A stretch of 35,469 nt of DNA from Acidobacteriota bacterium (lineage in GTDB: Bacteria > Acidobacteriota > Terriglobia > UBA7540): positions 1 to 35,469 of the forward strand of contig QHZN01000227.1 in assembly GCA_003225365.1 (NCBI GenBank), given 5' to 3'. Each line of letters opens with the position of its first letter. The stretch's first letter is position 1. This document shows, piece after piece, positions 25,382 through 33,346 of this stretch. Below the pieces are notes generated by a model that did not search any database, was not told where the DNA came from, and worked only from the letters and a program-made list of their open reading frames with translations. A program made the translations under genes and the position numbers.

Positions 25382-25430
25382 GGAACCCCCATGCCTGCGG
25401 CGACTCCCGCGCCCGAACGCGCGGCCAAGC

Positions 25431-26372
25431 TCATGCCAAGCTCGCCCGCTGGCGTGCCGCCACCAGATTCCCATACAAATGACCCAGCTTCTCGAGCATA
25501 CGAACCGCGGGAGCGAAGTTCCGCTTGTTGATGTGCATAACGTTCAAGCCCAGCGGCGGAGGGTCCGGCGGCAGGTTGTCGAAGACGTCCAGCAGTATGC
25601 GCTGCGCAATATCGAGCGAGCGGGCCAACGCATTTTCGGCTTGTTCCCGAGCGACGGCCGCGCCCTCGGCTGCGTGATTCTGAAAAAGAAACTGGTCGAG
25701 GTTTTGAGGAACGTCCACGCCCAGCCAGCGCAGGAATTCAAGATCGCGCGGCTGGCTGAGGGGAGCGAAGCTCAGGAAGATGCGCGCTTCGAGCCCGTTC
25801 AAACTTTGAACGAGCCCGACGATGTCATTCGAGTCGAACAGGACCTGGGTCGTGAAAAACACAAGCCCGGCGGCGTTTTTTCGGCGGATCCGTTCGGCTT
25901 CCCTGAGCCGGCTTGGAATGGTGATGCCGCCCAGGGTCAGCGGAAGCCCGGCGGCGTGGATTTGTTCCGCGGCCTCCAAAACGGTCGGCCCGGGATAGGC
26001 GAAGCGGCTCGACTCCCCGCCCACGAGCACCACGCTTTCCACGCCGAACCGCTCGCGCGTCTCGCGGAACCAGCCCAGTTGTCCGGCCTCGTACACTACG
26101 CCGCGGTTGATCAGAACTTCCGCGCCGGCTTCCCGCGCTATCCGCTCCGCCAGCGCTCGGGGCTCGACACGAGGAATGAACTCGAAGGCGCGCGCCTCGC
26201 CCCGATTTTCATCGCGGATTTCGGGGAGATTGATGGCGTCGGCGAGCGCGCGGATCCGCTTCACCTCCTCAATGCTCCGCTCGATGGCTTCGGGGCGGCC
26301 CTCGGCCGGCGGCACCATCTCGAACAGCGTCACGGGCGCGAACACGTTCAGCAGCTTGTCCTTCAGCTTCAT
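25431..26372 (-). CDS. Methylenetetrahydrofolate reductase-like protein
   Basis: A 313-residue protein with the TIM-barrel pattern of MTHFR: an early LFEMVPPAEGR strand (FEFFPP in canonical MetF), VVLVGGESSRFAYPGPTVLEA, GGITIPSRLREAERIRRKNAAG, VFFTTQVLFD and IFLSFAPLSQPRDLEFLRWLG, then a C-terminal GLNVMHINKRNFAPA that matches the HFYTLNR region. It is clearly diverged from the E. coli enzyme and closer in style to the short actinobacterial MTHFR-like proteins (from memory). It probably binds FAD or folate, but the substrate is not certain. ATG 26372 is used; upstream residues to 26438 look non-coding. Confidence 0.72.
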   Translation of the reverse strand: MKLKDKLLNVFAPVTLFEMVPPAEGRPEAIERSIEEVKRIRALADAINLPEIRDENRGEARAFEFIPRVEPRALAERIAREAGAEVLINRGVVYEAGQLGWFRETRERFGVESVVLVGGESSRFAYPGPTVLEAAEQIHAAGLPLTLGGITIPSRLREAERIRRKNAAGLVFFTTQVLFDSNDIVGLVQSLNGLEARIFLSFAPLSQPRDLEFLRWLGVDVPQNLDQFLFQNHAAEGAAVAREQAENALARSLDIAQRILLDVFDNLPPDPPPLGLNVMHINKRNFAPAVRMLEKLGHLYGNLVAARQRASLA

Positions 26373-26751
26373 CCTTGAAACCCACGGGCATCCGAGCGCT
26401 TGGTTTTTCAGGTTAATCCGGAACGCGGAAATCCGCAACCAAGGCGGGCCGTGGAGTACCGTCCTTATGTGGAATGTCCTTGTTATTCGGCAGTTTACCT
26501 ACCCGCTCAGGGCGGGCTCCAGCCGCAGCCTCCGTCCGAGAGGAACCATGAGTGGAGCATTCCGCTAAAGGGTCCAGAGCTGTCCCTGAAAAGTGATAGC
26601 GCTACCTGCTCTGTGCCGAAAAGAACCTAGAGCTTACACAAAACTACTTGGTATGATATCTGCGCGGGTACGCCCAGGGAGCAATTTCAGCCGCAGGCGT
26701 ATGTGTGGCCGGAGTGCAGCGGCGGCTTGAATTAGGCACTCTACTTATTAA
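26373..26751. other. Gap upstream of the methyltransferase island
   Basis: 379 bases without a convincing gene. It contains a small CCCGC / GCGGG palindrome (26502-26516) and an extended -10 element at 26649-26657. No attachment site or direct repeat is obvious. G+C begins to fall here. Confidence 0.4.
26649..26657 (+). promoter_or_regulatory. Possible extended -10 promoter of the methyltransferase operon
   Basis: TG-G-TATGAT at 26649-26657, about 95 bases before the ATG at 26752. No good -35 is seen at the right distance, which is acceptable for an extended -10 site. The leader could hold a regulatory element, but none is recognised. Confidence 0.35.
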
Positions 26752-28059
26752 ATGAGGCAAGCAACAAATCTCAGGCAAACCTCCCTTTTTCCTGGCATCG
26801 AAGAGGAGCGGGCAGATAAAGCCGACACTACCTCAACGTTCCAGGACAATTTATCCCTGCCAGTTCACCGGTGGTTTCGTTTTTCCGCTGGCTTCTCGGC
26901 TGCGTGGGCTAGGGAGGTAATCGAAAGGGAGAAAGCCAATGGAAGGGAACGGGTCCTCGATCCGTTCGCCGGCTCAGGGACGATTTTATTGGAAGGAGAA
27001 CAGGCAAACGTATCAGCGATCGGTATCGAAGCACACCCCTTTATATCTCGCGTCGCGCGAGCGAAACTCTATTGGAGGGAAGACCCGACGGCTTTTAGAG
27101 AGTATGCATTCTCCCTCTTGCAGCATGCGAAGAGGCACCATGCCTGCCCTCTCGAACCTCCCAAGCTAATCGAGCAATGTTTCCCACACGAAGTGCTCAT
27201 CCGGCTCTACTCACTGAAGCAGGCATGGCTGTCCGCAGCCGATGATTCGCCACCCTCCGAGCTCGCGTGGCTAGCGCTGATATCTATCCTGAGAGCCTGT
27301 TCACCTGTGGGCACTGCGCAGTGGCAGTATGTGCTGCCAAACAAGACAAAGGCGAGGCCGATTGACCCTTACGCTGCATTTGAATCCAAGGTATGGGAAA
27401 TTTCAAACGACATGGGTATGCGCCAGGGGCTTACACTTGGACCAAAAGCCAAGCTCTACTGGGAAGACGCTAGAATGTGTATTTCGGTTGCAGACGCGTG
27501 GGCGGACCTCGTTATAACTTCCCCCCCTTACGCCAACAACTATGATTATGCGGATGCGACGCGACTCGAAATGACGTTCATGGGCGAGATCCAAGGTTGG
27601 GGTGATCTTCAGAACGCCGTCCGGAAATACCTCGTACGTTCTTGTACCCAACACGTCGCCGAGCAGAGCGGGGAGACGTTCGGCTTGCTCGATAACCCAC
27701 TCCTTGATCCAATCCGCAAGGAAATCACACGCGTCTGCAGGGACTTAGAAGCTGAAAGAGAGCACCACGGAGGCAAGAAACCGTATCACACGATGATTGC
27801 CGCTTATTTTTTGGACATGGCAAGGGCCTGGACGGCGTTGAGTCGGGCCACGGCGAAGGGGGCTCTAGTTTGTTTTGTCGTCGGGGACTCCGCCCCCTAC
27901 GGTGTCTATGTTCCGGTCGACAAATGGCTCGGTGACCTCGCCCTTGCAGTGGGGTTTAAATCTTATTGTTTCGAGAAAACCAGAGATAGGAATGTAAAGT
28001 GGAAAAACCGCAAGCATCGGGTTCCGCTACATGAAGGTCGGCTCTGGGTGAACGGATAA
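26752..28059 (+). CDS. DNA methyltransferase (N4-cytosine or N6-adenine type)
   Basis: A 435-residue SAM-dependent DNA amino-methyltransferase. Motif I, DPFAGSGT, is at 70-77 and the catalytic TSPPY at 256-260. The N-terminal PVHRWFRFSAGFS (about 37-49) may be motif X. TSPPY rather than DPPY suggests N4-cytosine methylation but does not prove it. The roughly 180 residues between motif I and TSPPY are longer than in simple relatives and may include the target-recognition part. GKKPYHTMIAAYFLDMARAW and VCFVVGDSAPYG resemble later core motifs. The start ATG has no clear ribosome binding site. Its G+C is visibly lower than in the flanking genes. The nuclease-like gene starts one base after its stop. 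Confidence 0.85.
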   Translation: MRQATNLRQTSLFPGIEEERADKADTTSTFQDNLSLPVHRWFRFSAGFSAAWAREVIEREKANGRERVLDPFAGSGTILLEGEQANVSAIGIEAHPFISRVARAKLYWREDPTAFREYAFSLLQHAKRHHACPLEPPKLIEQCFPHEVLIRLYSLKQAWLSAADDSPPSELAWLALISILRACSPVGTAQWQYVLPNKTKARPIDPYAAFESKVWEISNDMGMRQGLTLGPKAKLYWEDARMCISVADAWADLVITSPPYANNYDYADATRLEMTFMGEIQGWGDLQNAVRKYLVRSCTQHVAEQSGETFGLLDNPLLDPIRKEITRVCRDLEAEREHHGGKKPYHTMIAAYFLDMARAWTALSRATAKGALVCFVVGDSAPYGVYVPVDKWLGDLALAVGFKSYCFEKTRDRNVKWKNRKHRVPLHEGRLWVNG

Positions 28060-28060
28060 C

Positions 28061-28930
28061 ATGGCGGAATCGCCAGCGCACAAATTCGGGCAGGTAATGG
28101 GCGAAGTTTTGGAAGCTGCCGTCGAGCCGTTATTGGGCGGTTTTGCGGAGGAGCATAACCTCTACCTCGATAAAAAGGGAGTCCGACCAGCCAGGAGCGG
28201 AAACAGAGTGAGCTGGACGGATGCCCACGGCAATACCCACGATTTAGACTACGTTCTGGAACGAAACGGCAGCGATACGAAGATAGGGAAGCCGGTGGCG
28301 TTCATAGAAACCGCATGGCGGCGTTATACGAAACACTCCCGCAACAAAGCGCAGGAGATTCAGGGAGCACTCATACCGCTACTCGAGACCTACAAAAACG
28401 ATGCCCCTCTCATTGGCACAATTCTGGCGGGGGTCTTTACCCAAGGTGCCTTGACCCAGCTTGAATCTCTGGGGTTCGCTGTGGTGCATTTCCAGTACGA
28501 GAGCGTCTTGAAGGCTTTCAAAAAGGTGGGCGTGGATGCGGATTTCGATGAAAAAACAGCCGACGCTGAATTTTCAAGAAAAGTTCGCGCGTGGGAAGGT
28601 CTAAGAAAAGTACGGCGGACGCTCGTGGCCAGGACACTACTCGAAATTAACGGCAAACAGGTCCAAGGATTTATGGAGAAACTCAAGGGCGCCGTTACCA
28701 GGCGAATTAAATCGGTGCGGATCCTCCCATTACACGGGTCACCGGCTGAATGGACCTCCATAGAAGAGGCGATCAGATTCGTGGAAAAGTACAAAGAGCA
28801 ACCCGACTCCCTCCCACTGGTTAAATACGAAGTCCAGATAATCTACAGCAATGCGGACCGTATCGACGGTCAATTCGCTGACAAACGAGACGCCATCCAG
28901 TTCCTCCGTTCTTATCAGAACCGGGCCTGA
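28061..28930 (+). CDS. Probable PD-(D/E)XK-type nuclease partnered with the methyltransferase
   Basis: A 289-residue soluble protein that I do not recognise as a named enzyme. Residues 50-110 have the arrangement of a PD-(D/E)XK core: Glu19 in an N-terminal helix, Asp63 in HDLDYVLERNG, then a hydrophobic strand GKPVAFIETAW with Glu83, and a basic helix RRYTKHSRNKAQEIQGAL. The usual lysine two residues after the acidic residue is Ala85, so the catalytic base may be Arg87, Arg88 or Lys91, or the site may be altered. The C-terminal half is basic and helical (LRKVRRTLVARTLLEINGK) and could recognise DNA. Its position one base after a DNA methyltransferase suggests the restriction subunit of a modification pair. 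It has no signal peptide or membrane helix. Confidence 0.6.
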   Translation: MAESPAHKFGQVMGEVLEAAVEPLLGGFAEEHNLYLDKKGVRPARSGNRVSWTDAHGNTHDLDYVLERNGSDTKIGKPVAFIETAWRRYTKHSRNKAQEIQGALIPLLETYKNDAPLIGTILAGVFTQGALTQLESLGFAVVHFQYESVLKAFKKVGVDADFDEKTADAEFSRKVRAWEGLRKVRRTLVARTLLEINGKQVQGFMEKLKGAVTRRIKSVRILPLHGSPAEWTSIEEAIRFVEKYKEQPDSLPLVKYEVQIIYSNADRIDGQFADKRDAIQFLRSYQNRA

Positions 28931-29173
28931 CGTGTAGTTGGGCTTGTCCCAATCTTCAGAGAAACGGTTAAATCTCAGAATTCAGCGAGTGGGGTGAAAA
29001 TCCCATCGAAGGGCGGAGCGAGTCATGGATGCGTTTGTCTCAAAGGCAACTCACTAGGCGATACGAACTTGCCGTGAGACGACGCGGAGAGATGAAGCTG
29101 TCCGTGGCTAACGTGCCGCGGGCGGGGCGGTTCCTGAGGCCGGCCATTTCTGAGCCCGCGAGCCGACGCCGGT

Positions 29174-30934
29174 TTAGCGGCTGGGGGCGAGATAATAGCG
29201 GGCGATCACCCGCATCGCGGGCTTTCCCCAGGGCGTATGCGAGGTGTCCTCCGGGCCACCGCCGGGGTTCGTGCCCACTTTCCACCAATAAACCCCTTCG
29301 AACCACGGCTGGCCATAGAAGGCGCGGAAGATGGCGTCGTAGCAGCGGGTTTGCAAGTCGAGCGAGACATTTCCGCCCGAGTCGTCCCAAGGCTTGCGGT
29401 TGGCCCCGGCGGCGCTCGGGAAACCCGCCTCGGTGAAAATAACGGGCTTCCGGTATTTCTTCTCGACCGCTTCCACTTTCGCGACGACTTCGGTGGTCGA
29501 GAGGTCGTCGGCCAGCGGGTAATATTCTTGCAGCCCGATGTAATCGAGCGCGTCCCAAAAAGTCAGGGTTTCAAACTCCTGGCCGAAGTTCGCCGCATAG
29601 ACGATGGGGCCGGGATAAAGCTCGCGGGCCCGCTGAATCAGCCGGCGCCAATCGGCGTCGTAGCGCGAGAGCTTGACGAATTCGCCGCCGATACAGAAGA
29701 CATCCGCGTGCATACGCGTGGCGAGCGCCGCGTAGTGCTCGACCAGGCGCTGATAACTCGCGAACCAGCGGGCGCGCGCTGCCGAGTCGGGGAAGTCGAG
29801 GTCCCCCGCGAAACCTCCCCCGTCCGTCCACATCCCCGGTTTGAGCATCACTTTCATACCGAGCGCGTGGGCCACGCGCGCGAGCCCCTCCAAGCCTTCG
29901 TCGGTCTCCATGCTGCCGCCGATGGCGATATCGGTAGAGCCCCGCCGCTCGAACCCGTAAGGGATGAGCGCCACGGCATTGACGCCGAAGCGCGGCAATT
30001 GCCCGAGCATTTTCACTGCGGCCTCCGACCGATAACCGCCCGGTCCCTCGGCCGCGAAACTCACTCCCTTCTGGAAAAATATCTTTTGATATGAAGCCGC
30101 CTGGGAGTTGGCCGGAAACGGTGCGAGCAGCCGCGACCAGCTTTCCGCCCGCACCGCCCGCCTAGCGGTCGCGACGTATTGGGTCATCCCGAAAATCGCA
30201 ATGCTGAGTACAGCTCCGATGACTCCCGCACGCAGCCCCACGCGACGCCCTGCGCACGCCTGCCTGGGAACAAGCGCCGCAATCAGCGCCGCCGCCAAGT
30301 TAACTCCTGCCAAGGCGAGGAACGAAGCGAGCGAAAGGTAGCGCACGTCCGTGTGTGATTGCCAGTCAATAACGGCCCACAAGCCGCCGGGAACGAAGAT
30401 GAACCCAGCGACGAGATTAAGGAGTCTCTCGCCGTAGGCTCTTGCCTGCCATGCCTGAAGAATCCATATAAGACCCAAACAGAGAGCGGCGAAGAAAAGT
30501 ATCAGGCCGGAAATCCTGAGCACGCCCGCCCACCCAGGCATTCGCATGTTGAATATATGTAGCGTTCCACCGGCTTCGCCTAGCATTGCCGCGAACACCC
30601 CCCCGAGTAAATGCCGCTTCCACCTTAGCCAATACAGGAGGAGGAGCACCCCCGCCATTAGGGCAATCGGACTCAACATCTCGCCAAGAATCGACGCGGT
30701 CCGTCTCTCCATAATGGGGCCGGCGACTCCGCCTGGAAAGCTCACAGCGCGGACTCCCCACTCCGAAACGTTGACCCATCCAAAGTAGTGCCCCCGGAAG
30801 CAGACCTGAAGCACCGCAGGAACCCCATTCAGAAGGGAGTTCGCTGTCCAGAAGGCCGGATAGGCCCAGGCAAGGCAGTTCACCCAGGCTTTCAGCCACT
30901 CGGGCGGCAGGAGAGTCCCGATTCTGCTCGCCAA
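29174..30934 (-). CDS. Polytopic membrane protein with a GH113-like glycosidase domain
   Basis: A 586-residue protein in two parts. Residues 1 to about 265 contain roughly six to seven membrane helices. From about residue 285 (KGVSFAAEGPGGYRS) the sequence has the shape of a GH113-type (beta-mannanase-like) TIM barrel: ALIPYGF, ALGMKVMLKPGMW, FCIGGEFVKLSRYDADW with Glu418 as likely acid/base, VYAANFGQEFETLTFWDALDYIGLQ (in parts) and VIFTEAGFPSA with Glu502 as likely nucleophile. The enzyme would sit on the outer face of the inner membrane. GH113 is assigned from memory of motif spacing. The start is TTG 30934, with a CCCGCG / CGCGGG hairpin directly upstream. Isolated gene. Confidence 0.7.
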   Translation of the reverse strand: MASRIGTLLPPEWLKAWVNCLAWAYPAFWTANSLLNGVPAVLQVCFRGHYFGWVNVSEWGVRAVSFPGGVAGPIMERRTASILGEMLSPIALMAGVLLLLYWLRWKRHLLGGVFAAMLGEAGGTLHIFNMRMPGWAGVLRISGLILFFAALCLGLIWILQAWQARAYGERLLNLVAGFIFVPGGLWAVIDWQSHTDVRYLSLASFLALAGVNLAAALIAALVPRQACAGRRVGLRAGVIGAVLSIAIFGMTQYVATARRAVRAESWSRLLAPFPANSQAASYQKIFFQKGVSFAAEGPGGYRSEAAVKMLGQLPRFGVNAVALIPYGFERRGSTDIAIGGSMETDEGLEGLARVAHALGMKVMLKPGMWTDGGGFAGDLDFPDSAARARWFASYQRLVEHYAALATRMHADVFCIGGEFVKLSRYDADWRRLIQRARELYPGPIVYAANFGQEFETLTFWDALDYIGLQEYYPLADDLSTTEVVAKVEAVEKKYRKPVIFTEAGFPSAAGANRKPWDDSGGNVSLDLQTRCYDAIFRAFYGQPWFEGVYWWKVGTNPGGGPEDTSHTPWGKPAMRVIARYYLAPSR

Positions 30935-31120
30935 CCCGCGTGGCGCGGGGGGCTTCGTATATTCGTCAGGGACGGAATGGGAGAGCGGACTGATCAGACG
31001 CGCCGCCTACTCTGGCCATCTTCGACCTCCGATAGCCACGAGACTTGGGTCAAATCGTATGGATGCGAAAACTCAGCACGAGGAGCAGGAAATCTGCGCG
31101 CGGAATTGACCTCGCCGCTC

Positions 31121-32212
31121 TCAGGAAGCGGGGAGGGGCGCAGCGGTGGGTGGCAGTGTGCCAGGCGAAGGAGGACCCAACGCCGGAAATGTGAGCTTCT
31201 CGCCAAGCTGGGGATAGCGTGATCCCAAAAAGTAGAGTGCATACGCCTGAAAAAAAACCGCCAAGGGAACTGAAAGCATAGCCATCACAAAAAGCAGCCC
31301 GCTCACCAGAAACCCGCCAGCGAGCACGACGATGCCGATGGTCGCCGGGTTCCAAGTCAGACCCGCCGCCTGCCCCAAATGTACGGCGACCAGGCCAATC
31401 AAGAGGATGGGAATCAACAGAACGATGAGCACAGCGATATCAATCAGGGCGTATGCGATGCCCGCCCCGAGAGCCAGGACCATTTTCATCAGGACGTAGA
31501 TGGCGTATGCGCTCTTTTGGCCCGCGAGTGAGTGAAACAACCTTCGCCATCCCTCCGCGACCCCCACGCCCTCGATCGCCATGAACGGGACAACGAAGTC
31601 GCGGGCAAAAAGCGAAGCGAGCCCGCTCAGAACCATCACACTCAGCACCGCGAAAACCATCAAGGTCACACCAAGAATGATGATGACCAGATGCTGACCG
31701 GGCTCCTTCACGGCCTCCCTTCCCCAAGGGGAAAGGATGGGGACCAAGATGACGAGGGCGAAGGCCGCCAGCGTCGCCATCCCGAAACATATCTGCCAAA
31801 GGAAATAGCTTCCGCCCAGACGCTTGTAGTTCCGCCAGCCGGCGGCAAGTTCGCAGCGGTTATGCAGGACGGAATCGAACAGAATGAAGCGGAAGACGCT
31901 CGAAACGTAAATCAAGAAGACGAATAATAAGAGGAGGGCCAGGGCGCCGGCGATGATCAGCGGAAGAAACTCCCAAAAGCGGTCGCCGAGTACCCGACCC
32001 AACCAATCCCAATCCGACCCTTTCCCCCTTCTCTCGCCTCCGATAGGGAATTTGAAACCGGGCGGGCCCCAACTCCCGCCAGCCAGTTCGCCTGTGAGGA
32101 AGGACACCACGGCCAAACGGGTCCATCGCCCCCAGCGGAAGGGTTTAACTAGCTGCCGCTTGGTTTCTTCGAGTGCGGGCGAAATCGCTTCGACGCCGGA
32201 TAATGGCGCCAC
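31121..32212 (-). CDS. Polytopic membrane protein of unknown function
   Basis: A 363-residue protein with about six membrane helices and short loops; it begins with a soluble stretch of 35 residues (ALEETKRQLVKPFRWGRWTR) that could form an amphipathic surface helix. VSSVFRFILFDSVLHNRCEL and YALIDIAVLIVLLIPILLIG are in the core. The overall layout resembles the membrane proteins of unknown function (DUF7544/GDPD-membrane-like) often found in Acidobacteria, by memory only. GTG 32212 is the start; there is no good ribosome binding site. The C-terminus is Pro-rich. It lies 186 bases upstream of the glycosidase gene in the same direction. Confidence 0.7.
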   Translation of the reverse strand: MAPLSGVEAISPALEETKRQLVKPFRWGRWTRLAVVSFLTGELAGGSWGPPGFKFPIGGERRGKGSDWDWLGRVLGDRFWEFLPLIIAGALALLLLFVFLIYVSSVFRFILFDSVLHNRCELAAGWRNYKRLGGSYFLWQICFGMATLAAFALVILVPILSPWGREAVKEPGQHLVIIILGVTLMVFAVLSVMVLSGLASLFARDFVVPFMAIEGVGVAEGWRRLFHSLAGQKSAYAIYVLMKMVLALGAGIAYALIDIAVLIVLLIPILLIGLVAVHLGQAAGLTWNPATIGIVVLAGGFLVSGLLFVMAMLSVPLAVFFQAYALYFLGSRYPQLGEKLTFPALGPPSPGTLPPTAAPLPAS

Positions 32213-32352
32213 TTTCCTTGCCCTCTCAGCCCCGAAAATCAGACCGAACCTGCAGGATGCATGCGGGAGCCCGCGGACCGGGGCGCACCACCCGACATTG
32301 TCTTGACCGCATCGCCGCAGGCCGTCCGAACCCGGCCCGCGGAATGCCGGGG

Positions 32353-33174
32353 TTAGAACAAAACGTTGGCTTCGCCGTTTTTGGCGATCAGCTGATCCAG
32401 GATCTGAACGACTTTATCCCGTCGGGCGATAAGCGCCTTGACCTCGCCCTTAGTAAGGTAGGGCTGGGTCGCGCTCAGGACATCATCATAATTCAACTGC
32501 TTGAGCTTGGGGTAGACGTCCTTCCGGCACATCACCAGGTCCTTCTTCAGTGGCAAGTCCTTGAATTCGCGGAAGGCGCGGGTGAAATCGATTCGCCAGA
32601 TTTTCCAATCCTTATCAATCAGGACGTTGGTCAAATTGGGGTCCATGTCATAAAACAGCTGTGTCAGGATGCGAAGGTCGTACATTTGATGATTCCACGA
32701 GTCCATGTCCGGCGGATGTTCGCCGCGTTTAATCCGATCGCCCTCATCGAACATAACGTTCGGCACCCACCAGGACAACGAACCATCTTTGCCATCCCAC
32801 TTCCGAGACGTATAAACGGGGACCATATCGTCCAGGCCGATCATCTTCGCGATGCGGTACCCGGCGATGTTGTATTGCCACTTGTCTTTGAAATTGATCT
32901 CCGTGTGTCCGTCGGCGAATTGCTTGGTCGGGTCGCTCTCGTTGACGGGCTGGAAGAGAGCATCGTGAGTGACGGTCCCATCGCTGAGCGTAAGCTTCCA
33001 AGGGCTGGTGACGCCCTTCGAAGTCTGGTGGCTCTTGACGACTTGGGCCTTCTGCAAAAAGTCTACCTTCTGTTGTTCGGTGAAACTCGGCTCGTCGGCG
33101 GCCAGGAGCAGGCTTGCGGCGACCAAGCCAAATCCGGCGACGGCTGAGACAATCCGTTTGCAACGGGAAGACAT
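32353..33174 (-). CDS. Exported protein with an atypical kinase-like signature
   Basis: A 273-residue protein with a signal peptide (MSSRCKRIVSAVAGFGLVAA, cleavage near LLLAADE), so it is likely periplasmic. Residues 50-140 include the pattern GVTSPWKLTLSDG, NIAGYRIAKMIGLDDMVPVY. Residues 174-201 give FYDMDPNLTNVLID (Asp178, Asn183) and WRIDFTRAF (Asp196), which match a kinase catalytic loop and metal-binding Asp. This is the arrangement of the FAM20/HipA/PI3K-like bacterial family, from memory. Gln76 in ALFQPVN and Asn102 in YNIAGY occupy places where relatives often have Lys and Glu, so activity may be lost. A leftward TTGACA-N18-CATAAT promoter and GGGGG eight bases before ATG 33174 are seen. 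Confidence 0.65.
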   Translation of the reverse strand: MSSRCKRIVSAVAGFGLVAASLLLAADEPSFTEQQKVDFLQKAQVVKSHQTSKGVTSPWKLTLSDGTVTHDALFQPVNESDPTKQFADGHTEINFKDKWQYNIAGYRIAKMIGLDDMVPVYTSRKWDGKDGSLSWWVPNVMFDEGDRIKRGEHPPDMDSWNHQMYDLRILTQLFYDMDPNLTNVLIDKDWKIWRIDFTRAFREFKDLPLKKDLVMCRKDVYPKLKQLNYDDVLSATQPYLTKGEVKALIARRDKVVQILDQLIAKNGEANVLF

Positions 33175-33217
33175 TTAAATACCCCCTTGTATTAGTTGGC
33201 AATAATTCGATGGCGGA

Positions 33218-33247
33218 ATTATGCGCTGGCGATTGTAGAACTGTCAA
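33218..33247 (-). promoter_or_regulatory. Promoter of the kinase-like gene
   Basis: Read leftward, TTGACA (33247-33242), an 18-base spacer and CATAAT (33223-33218), 44 bases before ATG 33174. The match is eleven of twelve positions. Confidence 0.65.
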
Positions 33248-33285
33248 GGCGAAAAGAAGTGTGGCGCAAGCTGGGGCACGGCCTC

Positions 33286-33314
33286 TTGCAATCTCATGCG
33301 CGAGCGTCTAAAGT
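33286..33314 (+). promoter_or_regulatory. Promoter of the phosphatase-transporter operon
   Basis: TTGCAA (33286-33291), a 17-base spacer and TAAAGT (33309-33314). Transcription would start near 33321, after the in-frame ATG at 33296, which supports the ATG at 33347 as translation start. Confidence 0.5.
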
Positions 33315-33346
33315 ATCGGCTGGTAAGAGGGAGACCCGCCTCCAAG

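Noticed and set aside
25350-26378. Long plus-strand open frame over the MTHFR-like gene
   Set aside because: The minus strand carries recognisable folate-reductase motifs; this frame has none.
28931-29173. Possible terminator or attachment site after the nuclease-like gene
   Set aside because: TTGGG-CTTGT-CCCAA is a short weak stem without a T-run, and no matching direct repeat was found on the left side of the island.
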